Shown here: positions 41,529 through 49,918 of the stretch, piece by piece | Layout of the letters: each line of letters starts with the position of its first letter | How positions within the stretch are numbered: position 1 is the first letter of the stretch | Assembly (NCBI GenBank): GCA_963778185.1 | Contig: CAVZTF010000003.1 | Location: 1,178,001 to 1,242,000 of the forward strand | Length of the DNA: 64,000 nucleotides | Reading direction: 5' to 3' | Source of the DNA: RPQJ01 sp963778185 | Lineage (GTDB): Bacteria > Pseudomonadota > Gammaproteobacteria > Steroidobacterales > Steroidobacteraceae | Program-made: the position numbers and the translations under genes | Notes under the pieces: generated by a model | What the model saw: only the letters and a program-made list of their open reading frames with translations | Told to the model about the DNA's origin: nothing | Database searches by the model: none

Positions 41529-44165
41529 ATGAATTGGAGACCATTATCGGTGTTGCTGTCCGTTGCGACAGCGACCGGCATCGCAGGCATGGCACCTGCG
41601 AGCGCCGCGCCCCCCGTGGCAAACAAGATTCCGATGAGTGCCGCCGAAGGCGTGCCAAGCCTCTGGTTCGTGCAGCTCGGCAGCGCACCGACCAGCGACG
41701 GCACGGACGTCACGCTCCTCCGCTCGGAGAAGCGGGCCTTTCGCGACAAGGCGCGCTCCGAAGGCGTCCGGTTCAGGGAACGCCGCGAGTTCGAGACCCT
41801 GTGGAACGGCATTTCCATCGAAGCGTCCCCGGCCGAGATCAACAAGATCGTGCGGTCGATCGAAGGCGTGACGGCGGTGTGGCCCGTCGCCAAGATCGAC
41901 GCTCCGCCGCCCGGCACGCCGGTGGCGCCTGAGCTGTTTACCGCGATCCAGATGACCGGCGCGGACATCGCGCAGTCCGAGCTCGGCTTCACGGGCAAGG
42001 GCATCAAGGTCGCCGTGATGGACACGGGCATCGACATCGACCACCCGGATTTCGGCGGCAACGGCACGCCGGGCGGCAATTCCTTCCCGACCGCGCGCGT
42101 TCGTTACGGCTATGACTTCGTCGGCGACGACTTCAACGCGGACGACACCTCGCCGACCTACAATCCCATCACGACGCCCGACCCGAATCCGGACGACTGC
42201 AACGGCCACGGCACGCACGTGGCGGGCATCGTCGGCGCGAACGGCACGGTCAAGGGCGTCGCGCCCGAAGTGACCTTCGGCGCATACCGTGTGTTCGGCT
42301 GCGACGGCTCGACGACGTCGGACATCATGCTCGCCGCCATGGAGCGCGCCTACAAGGACGGCATGCAGGTGCTCAACATGAGCATCGGCTCGCCGTACCA
42401 GTGGCCGCAGTACCCGACCGCCGAGGCGGCCTCACGGCTGGTCCGCAAGGGCATGGTCGTCGTGGCCTCCATCGGCAACAGCGGCGCCAACGGCCTCTAT
42501 TCCGCGGGCGCCCCGGGCCTCGGCAGGGACGTGATCGGCGTGGCGTCGTTCGACAACACCAACGTCTTCCTGCCCTATGCACTGGTCAATGGGCAGCAGA
42601 TCGGCTACGTCACGATGACGTTCTCGCCCAATCCCCCGACCTCGGGCGGCGGGGAGGTCGTGAACGTCGGCCCGGCGTGCAACGCGAACCTGCCGCTGCC
42701 CGACGTCGCCGGCAAGATTGCATTGGCCGCGCGCGGCACCTGCAGCTTCGGGGAGAAGGCGACCAATTCGATCAATGCGGGCGCCATCGCGGTACTCATC
42801 TCGAACAACGCCGCGGGCGTGTTCAACGGGACCTTGGGCGCACCGATCGGCGATGGGTCGGTCCCGGTCGTCGGCATCTCGCTCGCCGACGGCAACTTCC
42901 TGCGCGCACAGGCGGCGCCGGTCAACCTGACGTGGACCGACCAGCAGGCCTCGTTCCCGAGCCCGACGGGCGGGCTCATCTCGAGCTTCAGCTCGTACGG
43001 CCTGTCGCCGGACCTCGCGCTCAAGCCCGACATCGCGGCGCCCGGCGGCAACATCTACTCGACCTATCCGCTCGAGAGCGGCGGCTTCGCCACCCTCGGC
43101 GGCACGTCAATGTCGTCGCCGCACGTCGCGGGCGCGGCCGCTTTGCTGCTGCAGTCCAGGCACCACCTGCGGGCCAACGACGTGCGCACGATCCTGCAGA
43201 ACAGCGCCGACCCGCACCCCTGGTTCGGAAACCCCACGCTTGGTTTCATGGACAACGTGCATCGCCAGGGCGCCGGCATGGTCGACATCGACGATGCCAT
43301 CCTCGCGACCACGCTGGTGGAGCCGGGCAAGATCTCTGCGGGCGAGGGCGAGAGTGGCCCGTACACCCAGCGCCTGACGGTCAGCAATCGCGGTTCGTCG
43401 GCCGTCACCTACGATCTCTCGTTCGTGAACGCACTGTCGACCGGCGGCGTCATCACGCCGTCCTTCTTCGGCAGCGACGCGACCGTGGACTTCAGCGCCG
43501 CGAGCGTCACGGTGCCGGCGGGCCGCAAGGCGACCGTGCTGGCCACGATCACTCCCGCAACCGGCCCGGTGAATGGCCAGTACGGCGGGTACATCGTGCT
43601 GACGCCGCAGGGCGGTGGCCAGGTGTACCGGGTGCCGTTCGCCGGCTTCGTCGGCGACTACCAGGGCATCCAGGCACTCACGCCGACCCCGAACGGGTTC
43701 CCGTGGCTGGCCATCAGCTACCTCGGCGAGTTCTACGGGCCGGTCACCGGCCCCGCCGACTGGGTCTACACCATGGAAGGCGAAGACGTGCCATGGTTCC
43801 TCGTGCACTTCGACCACCAGGTCGAGAGGTTCCAGGCGACGATCTTCAATGCCGCGACCGGCCAGCCGGTGCACTCGGTCTTCAACAAGGCCATCGACGA
43901 CGAGTACCTGCCACGCAATTCCACGACGACGAGCTTCTATGCCTTCGCCTGGGACGGCACTCGCATCCACAGCCGCGGACAGCATCGCGGATGGTGCAAG
44001 GACAAGGGCAAGGACTCGAGGAAGTGCGAGGTCGACATGGCCAGGCCGGTTGGCGACGGCGAGTACGTCATCCAGCTGAAGGCCCTGAAGGCCAACGGCG
44101 ACTCCTGGAACCCGGCTCACTGGGAGACGTGGACGTCGCCGGTCATCGCGATCGACCGTCCGTAG
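41529..44165 (+). CDS. Secreted subtilisin-like serine protease (S8) with PA domain
   Basis: 878 aa. A signal peptide (about 1-26) and an inhibitor I9-like propeptide (about 40-120) precede the catalytic domain. Triad: D165 (VAVMDTGIDIDHPDF), H227 (CNGHGTHVAGIVG), S527 (LGGTSMSSPHVAGAAALL). A protease-associated (PA) insert occupies about 350-470. After the protease, about 600-878 forms Fn3-like beta domains with no sorting signal. It should be exported by Sec and matured by propeptide cleavage, serving extracellular protein degradation. The 184-bp upstream gap has no promoter I can call. A strong terminator follows. Confidence 0.92.
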   Translation: MNWRPLSVLLSVATATGIAGMAPASAAPPVANKIPMSAAEGVPSLWFVQLGSAPTSDGTDVTLLRSEKRAFRDKARSEGVRFRERREFETLWNGISIEASPAEINKIVRSIEGVTAVWPVAKIDAPPPGTPVAPELFTAIQMTGADIAQSELGFTGKGIKVAVMDTGIDIDHPDFGGNGTPGGNSFPTARVRYGYDFVGDDFNADDTSPTYNPITTPDPNPDDCNGHGTHVAGIVGANGTVKGVAPEVTFGAYRVFGCDGSTTSDIMLAAMERAYKDGMQVLNMSIGSPYQWPQYPTAEAASRLVRKGMVVVASIGNSGANGLYSAGAPGLGRDVIGVASFDNTNVFLPYALVNGQQIGYVTMTFSPNPPTSGGGEVVNVGPACNANLPLPDVAGKIALAARGTCSFGEKATNSINAGAIAVLISNNAAGVFNGTLGAPIGDGSVPVVGISLADGNFLRAQAAPVNLTWTDQQASFPSPTGGLISSFSSYGLSPDLALKPDIAAPGGNIYSTYPLESGGFATLGGTSMSSPHVAGAAALLLQSRHHLRANDVRTILQNSADPHPWFGNPTLGFMDNVHRQGAGMVDIDDAILATTLVEPGKISAGEGESGPYTQRLTVSNRGSSAVTYDLSFVNALSTGGVITPSFFGSDATVDFSAASVTVPAGRKATVLATITPATGPVNGQYGGYIVLTPQGGGQVYRVPFAGFVGDYQGIQALTPTPNGFPWLAISYLGEFYGPVTGPADWVYTMEGEDVPWFLVHFDHQVERFQATIFNAATGQPVHSVFNKAIDDEYLPRNSTTTSFYAFAWDGTRIHSRGQHRGWCKDKGKDSRKCEVDMARPVGDGEYVIQLKALKANGDSWNPAHWETWTSPVIAIDRP

Positions 44166-44194
44166 AGTCGATCTGACCTGACCTTTCGGTCCGC

Positions 44195-44227
44195 GGGGCC
44201 GCTTCGCAAGAAGCGGCCCCGTTTTTA
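44195..44227 (+). terminator. Rho-independent terminator after the subtilase
   Basis: A perfect 10-bp stem ggggccgctt (44195-44204) with aagcggcccc (44211-44220), a 6-nt loop, then gttttta. It lies 29 bp past the stop, between convergent genes. Confidence 0.85.
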
Positions 44228-44261
44228 TTGGGCCGCCGTTTCGTCGCGCGGCAGCTCGCCG

Positions 44262-44696
44262 CTACATCGCCTCGCCCTGGATGGGATCCACGGCGCGCCC
44301 CGGCGAGCACAGCACGAGCCCGCCGCGGGTGCTGGCGTGGTAGTCGAGGACTTTGGCCCCGGCCTTGATGCGGATCCGGTAACCCGGCACCAGCGCCTGG
44401 GTGTACAGGCCGCCGCGCCCCGGACAGCCCAGCGAACCGTCCGGCCACGTCACGACCTCGGCGCTCTGCATTTTGAGCTGCGCTCGCCCGAGTCCCGTCT
44501 GCTTTTCGGCGTCCGCGAGCGCGGCTTCGATCGCCGATTTCATGCCGTCCGAAGTCACGTGCGGGTCCGCGTTTTCTGCAGCTTGTCCGGCGGCGGGCTT
44601 GACGGGCGGTTCGGCGGGCTGCTCGGCGCCGGCGCATCCCGCAAGCAGCGCTCCGCTGGCGATGAGGACGCCGCGGCGACGCGTCGAGTGTTTCAT
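44262..44696 (-). CDS. Small lipoprotein with conserved WPDGSLGCP motif
   Basis: 144 aa. A twin-Arg-like start (RRRGVLIASGALLAGC) ends in a lipobox Cys at residue 21. After a Pro/Ala-rich linker the conserved part reads VVTWPDGSLGCPGRGGLYTQ, VPGYRIRIKAG and DYHASTRGGLVLC. Proteins with this WxDGSLGCP..YTQ..VPGYRI..YH pattern are common in proteobacteria and cyanobacteria without assigned function; the two conserved Cys may form a disulfide. It is convergent with the subtilase and divergent from rlmJ (67-bp gap). Confidence 0.8.
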   Translation of the reverse strand: MKHSTRRRGVLIASGALLAGCAGAEQPAEPPVKPAAGQAAENADPHVTSDGMKSAIEAALADAEKQTGLGRAQLKMQSAEVVTWPDGSLGCPGRGGLYTQALVPGYRIRIKAGAKVLDYHASTRGGLVLCSPGRAVDPIQGEAM

Positions 44697-44763
44697 ATCA
44701 TGTCGCTCCAGTTTCGGTACCCTAATGTCATCCGGGAGACTCCGGCCGCAGGCCAGCCGTTCG

Positions 44764-45615
44764 ATGAACTACCGCCACGCGTTCCACGCCGGGAATTTCG
44801 GCGACGTGCTGAAGCACGTCGTGTTGATAATGCTCGTGGAACACCTGAAAAAGAAGTCCGCGCCCTTCTTCTACCTGGACACGCACGCGGGCCGGGGCGT
44901 CTACGACCTGAGCGACGCGCAGGCGCAGCGCAGCGGCGAATACAAGACCGGCATCGGCCGGCTGCTGGAACGGTCCGCGCAGTCGCTGCCCCCGGACGTC
45001 GCGGCCTACGTGCAGCTCGTGCGCGAGTCGGCCGGAAAGGGTCACAGCGCCATCACGGCGTACCCGGGCTCCCCGCTGATCGTGGCCAGGCTGCGTCGCC
45101 CGACGGACCGCCTGGTGCTGATGGAGACGCTACCCAAAGAAGCGGACGCGCTCAGGGTGGCGCTCGGCCGCCAGCGGCTCGTGTCGGTGAACGAAAGCGA
45201 CGGCTACGCCGCGCTCAAGGCGCACCTGCCTCCACGTGAGAACCGCGGGCTGGTGCTGATCGACCCGCCCTACGAGTCGGACCTGGAATTCGACCACGTG
45301 CTCGCCGGCCTCGAGCTGGCGAACGAGCGCTGGCCCACCGGCACGTTCTGCGTCTGGTATCCGGTCACCGACCGCGCTGGCGCGGTGCGCTTCCGTCGCG
45401 ACCTCGAGCGTTCCGGGATCCGCAAGGTCCTGGACGCCACGCTGCGCGTCCTGCCGAACGACGCGCAGGTCGGCATGGGAGGCGCGGGGCTCGTGGTCGT
45501 CAACCCACCCTGGCAGCTCGACGCGCGACTCGGGGAACTGCTGCCGCAGTTGCACAGGCTGCTGTCGCCGGAAGGCGCGGGCGGCACCGGGGTGGAGTGG
45601 CTGGTCCCGGAGTGA
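44764..45615 (+). CDS. rlmJ: 23S rRNA m6A2030 methyltransferase RlmJ
   Basis: 283 aa from the ATG at 44764, giving the family-typical MNYRHAFHAGNFGDVLKHVV start. SAM-binding FYLDTHAGRGVYDL and catalytic motif LIDPPYESDLEF (DPPY) are clear. It methylates N6 of A2030 in 23S rRNA. There is a helical insertion (about 55-100) typical of RlmJ. It ends 6 bp before the convergent tag stop. Confidence 0.94.
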   Translation: MNYRHAFHAGNFGDVLKHVVLIMLVEHLKKKSAPFFYLDTHAGRGVYDLSDAQAQRSGEYKTGIGRLLERSAQSLPPDVAAYVQLVRESAGKGHSAITAYPGSPLIVARLRRPTDRLVLMETLPKEADALRVALGRQRLVSVNESDGYAALKAHLPPRENRGLVLIDPPYESDLEFDHVLAGLELANERWPTGTFCVWYPVTDRAGAVRFRRDLERSGIRKVLDATLRVLPNDAQVGMGGAGLVVVNPPWQLDARLGELLPQLHRLLSPEGAGGTGVEWLVPE

Positions 45616-45621
45616 GGGCGA

Positions 45622-46230
45622 TCAGCGCAGCTTCGCGCAAGCCGCGTGACGAAAGCAGTCGACGGTGTGGTCGTTCACCATTCCGGTCGCCTGCATGTGG
45701 GCGTAGACGATCGTCGAGCCCACGAACCTGAACCCACGCTTCCTGAGATCCTTGCTGAGGGCGTCCGACTCGGCGCTCGTCGCCGGCACGTGGCTCATGG
45801 CCGTCCAGCGGTGCACGACCGGCTTGCCTCCCACGAACGACCACAGGTGATCCGCGAGGCCGCCGACCTCGTCCCGGAGCCTGAGCGCAGCCCGCGCGTT
45901 GGTGATCGCGGACTCTATCTTGAGCCGGTTGCGCACGATGCCGGGAAACTTCATCAACCGCTCGACGGTGCGCCGGTTGAAACGCGCGACGCGCTCAAGG
46001 TCGAAATCGGCGAACGCCTCGCGGTAGCCCGCGCGCTTGTTGAGGATGGTGGACCAGCTCAGGCCCGCCTGTGCGCCCTCGAGGATCAGGAACTCGAACT
46101 GCGTGCGATCGTCGCGCACTGGCACGCCCCACTCCTCGTCGTGGTAGCGGATGTACGCTGCACTCATGCCCGAGTACGACCACGCACAGCGCGGGCGCGC
46201 GTCGGGCGCAAGGGGACGCGTGGATGTCAT
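45622..46230 (-). CDS. tag: 3-methyladenine DNA glycosylase I
   Basis: 202 aa. The Tag signature PRCAWSYSGMSAAYIRYHDE, then EWGVPVRDDRTQFEFLILEG, AQAGLSWSTILNKRAGYREA and C-terminal STIVYAHMQATGMVNDHTVDC. Zinc-binding Cys and His are at both termini (C15, H29, H-C near 190). It excises 3-methyladenine from alkylated DNA. It starts 52 bp after the HvfA-like gene on the same strand, so read-through from the sigma-factor operon is possible. Confidence 0.93.
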   Translation of the reverse strand: MTSTRPLAPDARPRCAWSYSGMSAAYIRYHDEEWGVPVRDDRTQFEFLILEGAQAGLSWSTILNKRAGYREAFADFDLERVARFNRRTVERLMKFPGIVRNRLKIESAITNARAALRLRDEVGGLADHLWSFVGGKPVVHRWTAMSHVPATSAESDALSKDLRKRGFRFVGSTIVYAHMQATGMVNDHTVDCFRHAACAKLR

Positions 46231-46282
46231 GGCGGACAGGTGCCCCCACCCACGCGGAGTGAGGGCGACCCGCTCGATCCCG

Positions 46283-46627
46283 TCAGCCTTCCGTCTTTTC
46301 GCCGTCCTTCTTCTCGCCTTCCTTCATGTCGGCGCCGCACTTGCCCTCGCCGCACTTCCCTTCGCCCTTGGCCTTGTCGGCGCCGCACTTGCCCTCGCCG
46401 CATTTCCCCTCGCCCTTGGCCTTGTCGGCGCCGCACTTGCCCTCGCCGCACTTTCCCTCCTGCATGCCCTTGTCCGTGCCGCCCGTGCCCTCGGCGGCCA
46501 TGTACGCGCTGCCGAGCGAGGTGAGCGAGAACGGATTGGCATTCGCCACCGAGGCGGCCGCGAGCGACCCGGCGATGGCGGCCCCCAATGCGAGTGCGAC
46601 GGGCTTGCTGAAATTCCTGTGGTTCAT
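46283..46627 (-). CDS. HvfA-like oxazolone/thioamide RiPP metallophore precursor
   Basis: 114 aa from the ATG at 46625-46627. A signal peptide (about 1-30, ending ANA) is followed by NPFSLTSLGSAYMAAEG, a typical HvfA leader, and six EGKCG motifs arranged as three copies of EGKCGEGKCGADKAKG, then a Lys/Glu/Asp-rich tail. In Haemophilus HvfA, the multinuclear iron enzyme HvfB with HvfC converts Cys in EGKCG motifs to oxazolone/thioamide pairs that bind copper. No hvfB (DUF692), hvfC or DoxX-like gene lies in this window. It is 35 bp downstream of an anti-sigma gene and its sigma factor, so probably one operon. The six Cys are the only ones in the mature part. Confidence 0.8.
   Translation of the reverse strand: MNHRNFSKPVALALGAAIAGSLAAASVANANPFSLTSLGSAYMAAEGTGGTDKGMQEGKCGEGKCGADKAKGEGKCGEGKCGADKAKGEGKCGEGKCGADMKEGEKKDGEKTEG
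46331..46474 (-). repeat. Three 48-bp tandem repeats in the RiPP precursor gene
   Basis: Units at 46331-46378, 46379-46426 and 46427-46474. The first two differ at two third-codon positions; the third diverges in its last third. Each unit encodes 16 residues with two EGKCG motifs. The high identity suggests recent unit expansion. Confidence 0.9.
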
Positions 46628-46662
46628 CTGTTGTCTCCTTGCGTGAAGTACGGTTGGTTTTT

Positions 46663-47355
46663 TCATTTCCGGGTCCACTCCAGGGCCGCGAGCACTTGCC
46701 CGACAACCCGGTCGAGGTTCGCATTCGCGGCACCGACCACCGCGATGCTGCCGGGTCCGGCCGGCACGATCGTTCCCGAATACCCCTGCTCGTCGAAGCG
46801 GACGGGCGCTGCAACCTTCTCATCCCGCAGCACCATCACCGTCACCGGGCCGGCATCCGTCTGCACCACGAGGTGCGGCACCCTGTGACCACGGAATGGA
46901 CAGGTATTCGCATAGGATACTGCGCCGATCCCGGGCCGCAGCCGTATCCCGCCGCGCCCCAGCACCCGTTCGACGCGTGCGGGGTCCGTCCGGTTCCCGG
47001 CGGCGACGGCCTCGGGCTCGTGAGCCATGTGTTCGACGACGGACTTCGCCAGGGATTCACGCGGCCCACTCACCCAGAGCAGCGAGCCTATCGCGACGCC
47101 TCCCACGATGCTGGCGGCAAGCGCGAGCCAGCGCCGGCGATCCACCACCTGCAGCGCCCCGCCCGATTGACGCCCGGACCTCGCGCCCGCCCCGGGCACG
47201 GGCACCTGCAAGGCGGCCAGGACCTTTTCATCGAGCGCCAGCGTCTGGCGCAGGAACTCCGCGCAGCGGACGCACGTGTCGCGGTGGGCCATGGCCTCCG
47301 CGCCCAGGCGGTAAGGATCAGCCCCGGCCGCCCTGCGGAACTCCAGGCACTCCAT
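46663..47355 (-). CDS. Anti-sigma factor, zinc-type, DUF3379-like
   Basis: 230 aa. The cytoplasmic N-terminus has the zinc anti-sigma pattern H24-x3-C28-x2-C31 (with C3). One transmembrane helix (about 75-95, WLALAASIVGGVAIGSLLW) and a periplasmic domain with ANTCPFRGHRVPHLVVQ and VTVMVLRDEKVAAPVRF match DUF3379. It should hold the adjacent ECF sigma factor at the membrane until a periplasmic signal arrives. It is 2 bp downstream of the sigma gene and 35 bp upstream of the HvfA-like gene. Metal or redox sensing is suggested by context and the C/H residues, but is not shown. Confidence 0.8.
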   Translation of the reverse strand: MECLEFRRAAGADPYRLGAEAMAHRDTCVRCAEFLRQTLALDEKVLAALQVPVPGAGARSGRQSGGALQVVDRRRWLALAASIVGGVAIGSLLWVSGPRESLAKSVVEHMAHEPEAVAAGNRTDPARVERVLGRGGIRLRPGIGAVSYANTCPFRGHRVPHLVVQTDAGPVTVMVLRDEKVAAPVRFDEQGYSGTIVPAGPGSIAVVGAANANLDRVVGQVLAALEWTRK

Positions 47356-47357
47356 GG

Positions 47358-47882
47358 TTACTCCGCCTCCCCGGTCAGGCCCAGACCGAGCCGCTTGCGC
47401 AGCTTCTGCCGGGCCCGGAACAGGCGCGTCAGCACGGCACCCTGCGTCAGGCCGAGCTGGCGGGCGATCTCCTCCGTCGAATGACCCATCAGCACCTGCA
47501 GCACCAGCGGCTCACGATAGTCGTCCTCCAGTTCGAAGATCGCACGCCGCACGTCCAGCACCTCCCGGGCCTCCCCCACCGCAAGTTCCGGCGACTCGCT
47601 ACCGACGAGATCGTCCACCTGCACCGTCTCCAGACGCTTCCGTTCGTAGAGTCGCGCGTGCTCGCGGCGCACGATGGTGAGCAGCCACGGCTTGGCGGCG
47701 CCCGTCTCCGCGAGGCTCTCCCGCGACCGCCACGCCCTGAGCATCGCCTCCTGCACCACGTCCTCCGCCACCTGCCGGTCCCTCGCCAGCCAGAACGCGA
47801 ACCGGTAGAGGTCCGGCCGCAGCTCTTCGCAGAGCCGCGCAAATGCGGATTCCCCGTTCTTTCCGGCAAACGGCGCGTTCAT
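47358..47882 (-). CDS. ECF RNA polymerase sigma factor
   Basis: 174 aa. Region 2 (FAFWLARDRQVAEDVVQEAM, AAKPWLLTIVRREHARL) and region 4 (PLVLQVLMGHSTEEIARQLG, TQGAVLTRLFRARQKLRKRL) only, as in ECF sigma factors. It is the first gene of a three-gene unit (sigma, anti-sigma, HvfA-like precursor), so it likely drives its own operon. A 146-bp divergent region separates it from hemB. No ECF-type -35 AAC motif could be fixed with confidence in that region. Confidence 0.93.
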   Translation of the reverse strand: MNAPFAGKNGESAFARLCEELRPDLYRFAFWLARDRQVAEDVVQEAMLRAWRSRESLAETGAAKPWLLTIVRREHARLYERKRLETVQVDDLVGSESPELAVGEAREVLDVRRAIFELEDDYREPLVLQVLMGHSTEEIARQLGLTQGAVLTRLFRARQKLRKRLGLGLTGEAE

Positions 47883-48028
47883 GTATAAAGACCGAGCTGC
47901 CAGCGGCTTTATTTCGACGCCGCGGGAGGGGCTGGCCGCCTCGCCCCACCCGGGTCCGGGCTCGCCCGCACCTTAGCCCGTGCGGCTGCACGGGCGCAAA
48001 CCGCACCTGGCCGCGACTGGAGTTCACG

Positions 48029-49045
48029 ATGACCCACCACCACACCCCTCACCAGTACCCTCGCGTGCGGATGCGCCGCATGCGCCGTGACGATTTCTCC
48101 CGCCGCATGATGCGCGAGACGACGCTGACGCCGGGCGACTTCATCTACCCCGTGTTCGTCATGGAGGGACGCAAACAGCGCGTGGCGGTGCCCTCGATGC
48201 CGGGTGTCGAACGCCTCACGGTGGACGAGCTGGTGCGCGAGGCCGAGGCGATCGCGAAGCTCGGCGTGCCGGCGATCGCGCTCTTCCCGGTGACCGCGCC
48301 CGACGCGAAGAGCCTGGACGGCCGCGAGGCCTGGAACCCGCAAGGTCTCGCGCAGCGCGCCGTGCGGGCGCTCAAGAAAGCCCTGCCCGAGCTCGGCGTG
48401 GTCACAGACGTCGCGCTCGACCCGTTCACCACGCACGGGCAGGACGGCATCATCGACGATACGGGATACGTCATGAACGACGTCACCGTCGATGCGCTGG
48501 TGAAGCAGGCGGTCTCGCACGCCGAAGCGGGCGCGGACATCGTGGCTCCCTCGGACATGATGGACGGCCGCATCGGCGCCGTCCGCGACGCGCTCGAGGC
48601 CGGCGGCCACATCCACACGCGCATCCTCGCCTATTCCGCGAAGTACGCCTCGAGCTTCTACGGTCCGTTCCGCGACGCCGTGGGCTCGGCCGGCAACCTC
48701 GGCAAGGGCAACAAGTACAACTACCAGATGGATCCCGCCAACTCCGACGAGGCGCTGCGCGAGGTGCAGCTCGACCTCGACGAGGGCGCGGACATGGTCA
48801 TGGTCAAGCCGGGGCTGCCCTACCTCGACATCGTCCGCCGCGTGAAGGACCGCTTCGGCGTCCCGACGTTCGTCTACCAGGTGAGCGGCGAGTACGCGAT
48901 GCTGATGGCTGCCGCGCAGAACGGCTGGCTCGACGAACGCGCGGTGGTGCTCGAGGCCCTGACGTCGATCAAGAGGGCGGGTGCGGACGGAATCCTGACG
49001 TATTTCGCCAGGCGCGCGTCGGAATGGCTGGCGGAACGGAGATAG
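48029..49045 (+). CDS. hemB: Delta-aminolevulinic acid dehydratase (porphobilinogen synthase)
   Basis: 338 aa from the ATG at 48029. Schiff-base lysines occur in YSAKYASSFYGPFRDA and MVMVKPGLPYLDIV. The metal site reads DVALDPFTTHGQDGIID, lacking the three Cys of zinc-dependent enzymes, so it is the Mg2+-dependent type seen in Pseudomonas. KGNKYNYQMDPANSDEAL is also conserved. It condenses two ALA to porphobilinogen in haem synthesis. aroE follows 6 bp downstream. Confidence 0.96.
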   Translation: MTHHHTPHQYPRVRMRRMRRDDFSRRMMRETTLTPGDFIYPVFVMEGRKQRVAVPSMPGVERLTVDELVREAEAIAKLGVPAIALFPVTAPDAKSLDGREAWNPQGLAQRAVRALKKALPELGVVTDVALDPFTTHGQDGIIDDTGYVMNDVTVDALVKQAVSHAEAGADIVAPSDMMDGRIGAVRDALEAGGHIHTRILAYSAKYASSFYGPFRDAVGSAGNLGKGNKYNYQMDPANSDEALREVQLDLDEGADMVMVKPGLPYLDIVRRVKDRFGVPTFVYQVSGEYAMLMAAAQNGWLDERAVVLEALTSIKRAGADGILTYFARRASEWLAERR

Positions 49046-49051
49046 GGGGCC

Positions 49052-49918
49052 GTGACCGACGCCTACGGCCTCTTCGGCTACCCGGTCCACCACAGCTGGT
49101 CGCCATTCATCCACGGGATGTTCGCGAAGCAGACCGGCCAGGACATGGTGTACCGGTTGCACGAGAGTCCGCCGGAGCGGTTCCGCACCGACGTGCTGGA
49201 GTTCTTCAGCCAGGGTGGCCGCGGTATCAACATCACACTGCCGCACAAGCGGGCCGCGGCGGACCTCGTCAACGTACTGACCCCGCGCGCGCAGCTGGCA
49301 GACGCGGTCAACACCATCGTTCGCCGTGACGAGCAGCTGGTCGGCGACAACACCGACGGCGCCGGCCTGATCACCGACCTCACGCGCAACCTGAAGCTGA
49401 GCTGGAAATCACCGCGCATCCTGCTGCTGGGCGCAGGCGGCGCCGCGCGCGGCGCGCTCGGCCCGTTGCTCGAGCTGCAGCCGCGGATGCTGGTCATCGC
49501 TAACCGCACGCTGGAGCGCGCGCTCGACCTCGCACGCGAGTTCACCGAGTTCGGTCCCGTGATGGGCTGCGAGTTCGCCACGCTGGAGAACCAGCGCTTC
49601 GACCTGGTGGTGAACGCCACCTCCGCCAGCCTGCGCGGCGCGGTGCCGCTCATCCCCATCGACGTCGTCGACTCGATGACCACCTGCTACGACATGGCCT
49701 ACGGCGCCGGGGATACCGCCTTCGTCGCCTGGGCGAAGCGGCTCGGCGCCGGACACGCAGCACAAGGGTGGGGAATGCTCGTGGAGCAGGCGGCCGAAGC
49801 GTTCACGCTCTGGCGGGGCGTCGGGCCGGACACGACCCCGGTGCTGCGGGCGCTGCGGCAGCGGGCCGCTACGGTCGCTCGTAATCCTGCTTCAGGTTCA
49901 CGTACCAGTCCGCCATGA
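49052..49918 (+). CDS. aroE: Shikimate dehydrogenase
   Basis: 288 aa from GTG at 49052. Shikimate site: GYPVHHSWSPFIHGMF, INITLPHKRAAADL (catalytic Lys), ADAVNTIV and GDNTDGAGLITDL (catalytic Asp). NADP site: LLLGAGGAARGALGPL with NRTLERALDLA. It reduces 3-dehydroshikimate on the way to chorismate, which feeds both trpE and ubiC in this window. Its 3' end overlaps the convergent carbonic anhydrase gene by 50 bp. Confidence 0.95.
   Translation: MTDAYGLFGYPVHHSWSPFIHGMFAKQTGQDMVYRLHESPPERFRTDVLEFFSQGGRGINITLPHKRAAADLVNVLTPRAQLADAVNTIVRRDEQLVGDNTDGAGLITDLTRNLKLSWKSPRILLLGAGGAARGALGPLLELQPRMLVIANRTLERALDLAREFTEFGPVMGCEFATLENQRFDLVVNATSASLRGAVPLIPIDVVDSMTTCYDMAYGAGDTAFVAWAKRLGAGHAAQGWGMLVEQAAEAFTLWRGVGPDTTPVLRALRQRAATVARNPASGSRTSPP

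Noticed and set aside
46331..46474. Regular 48-bp repeats considered as a CRISPR array
   Set aside because: Repeats are directly adjacent without unique spacers and encode an in-frame peptide repeat; no cas genes.
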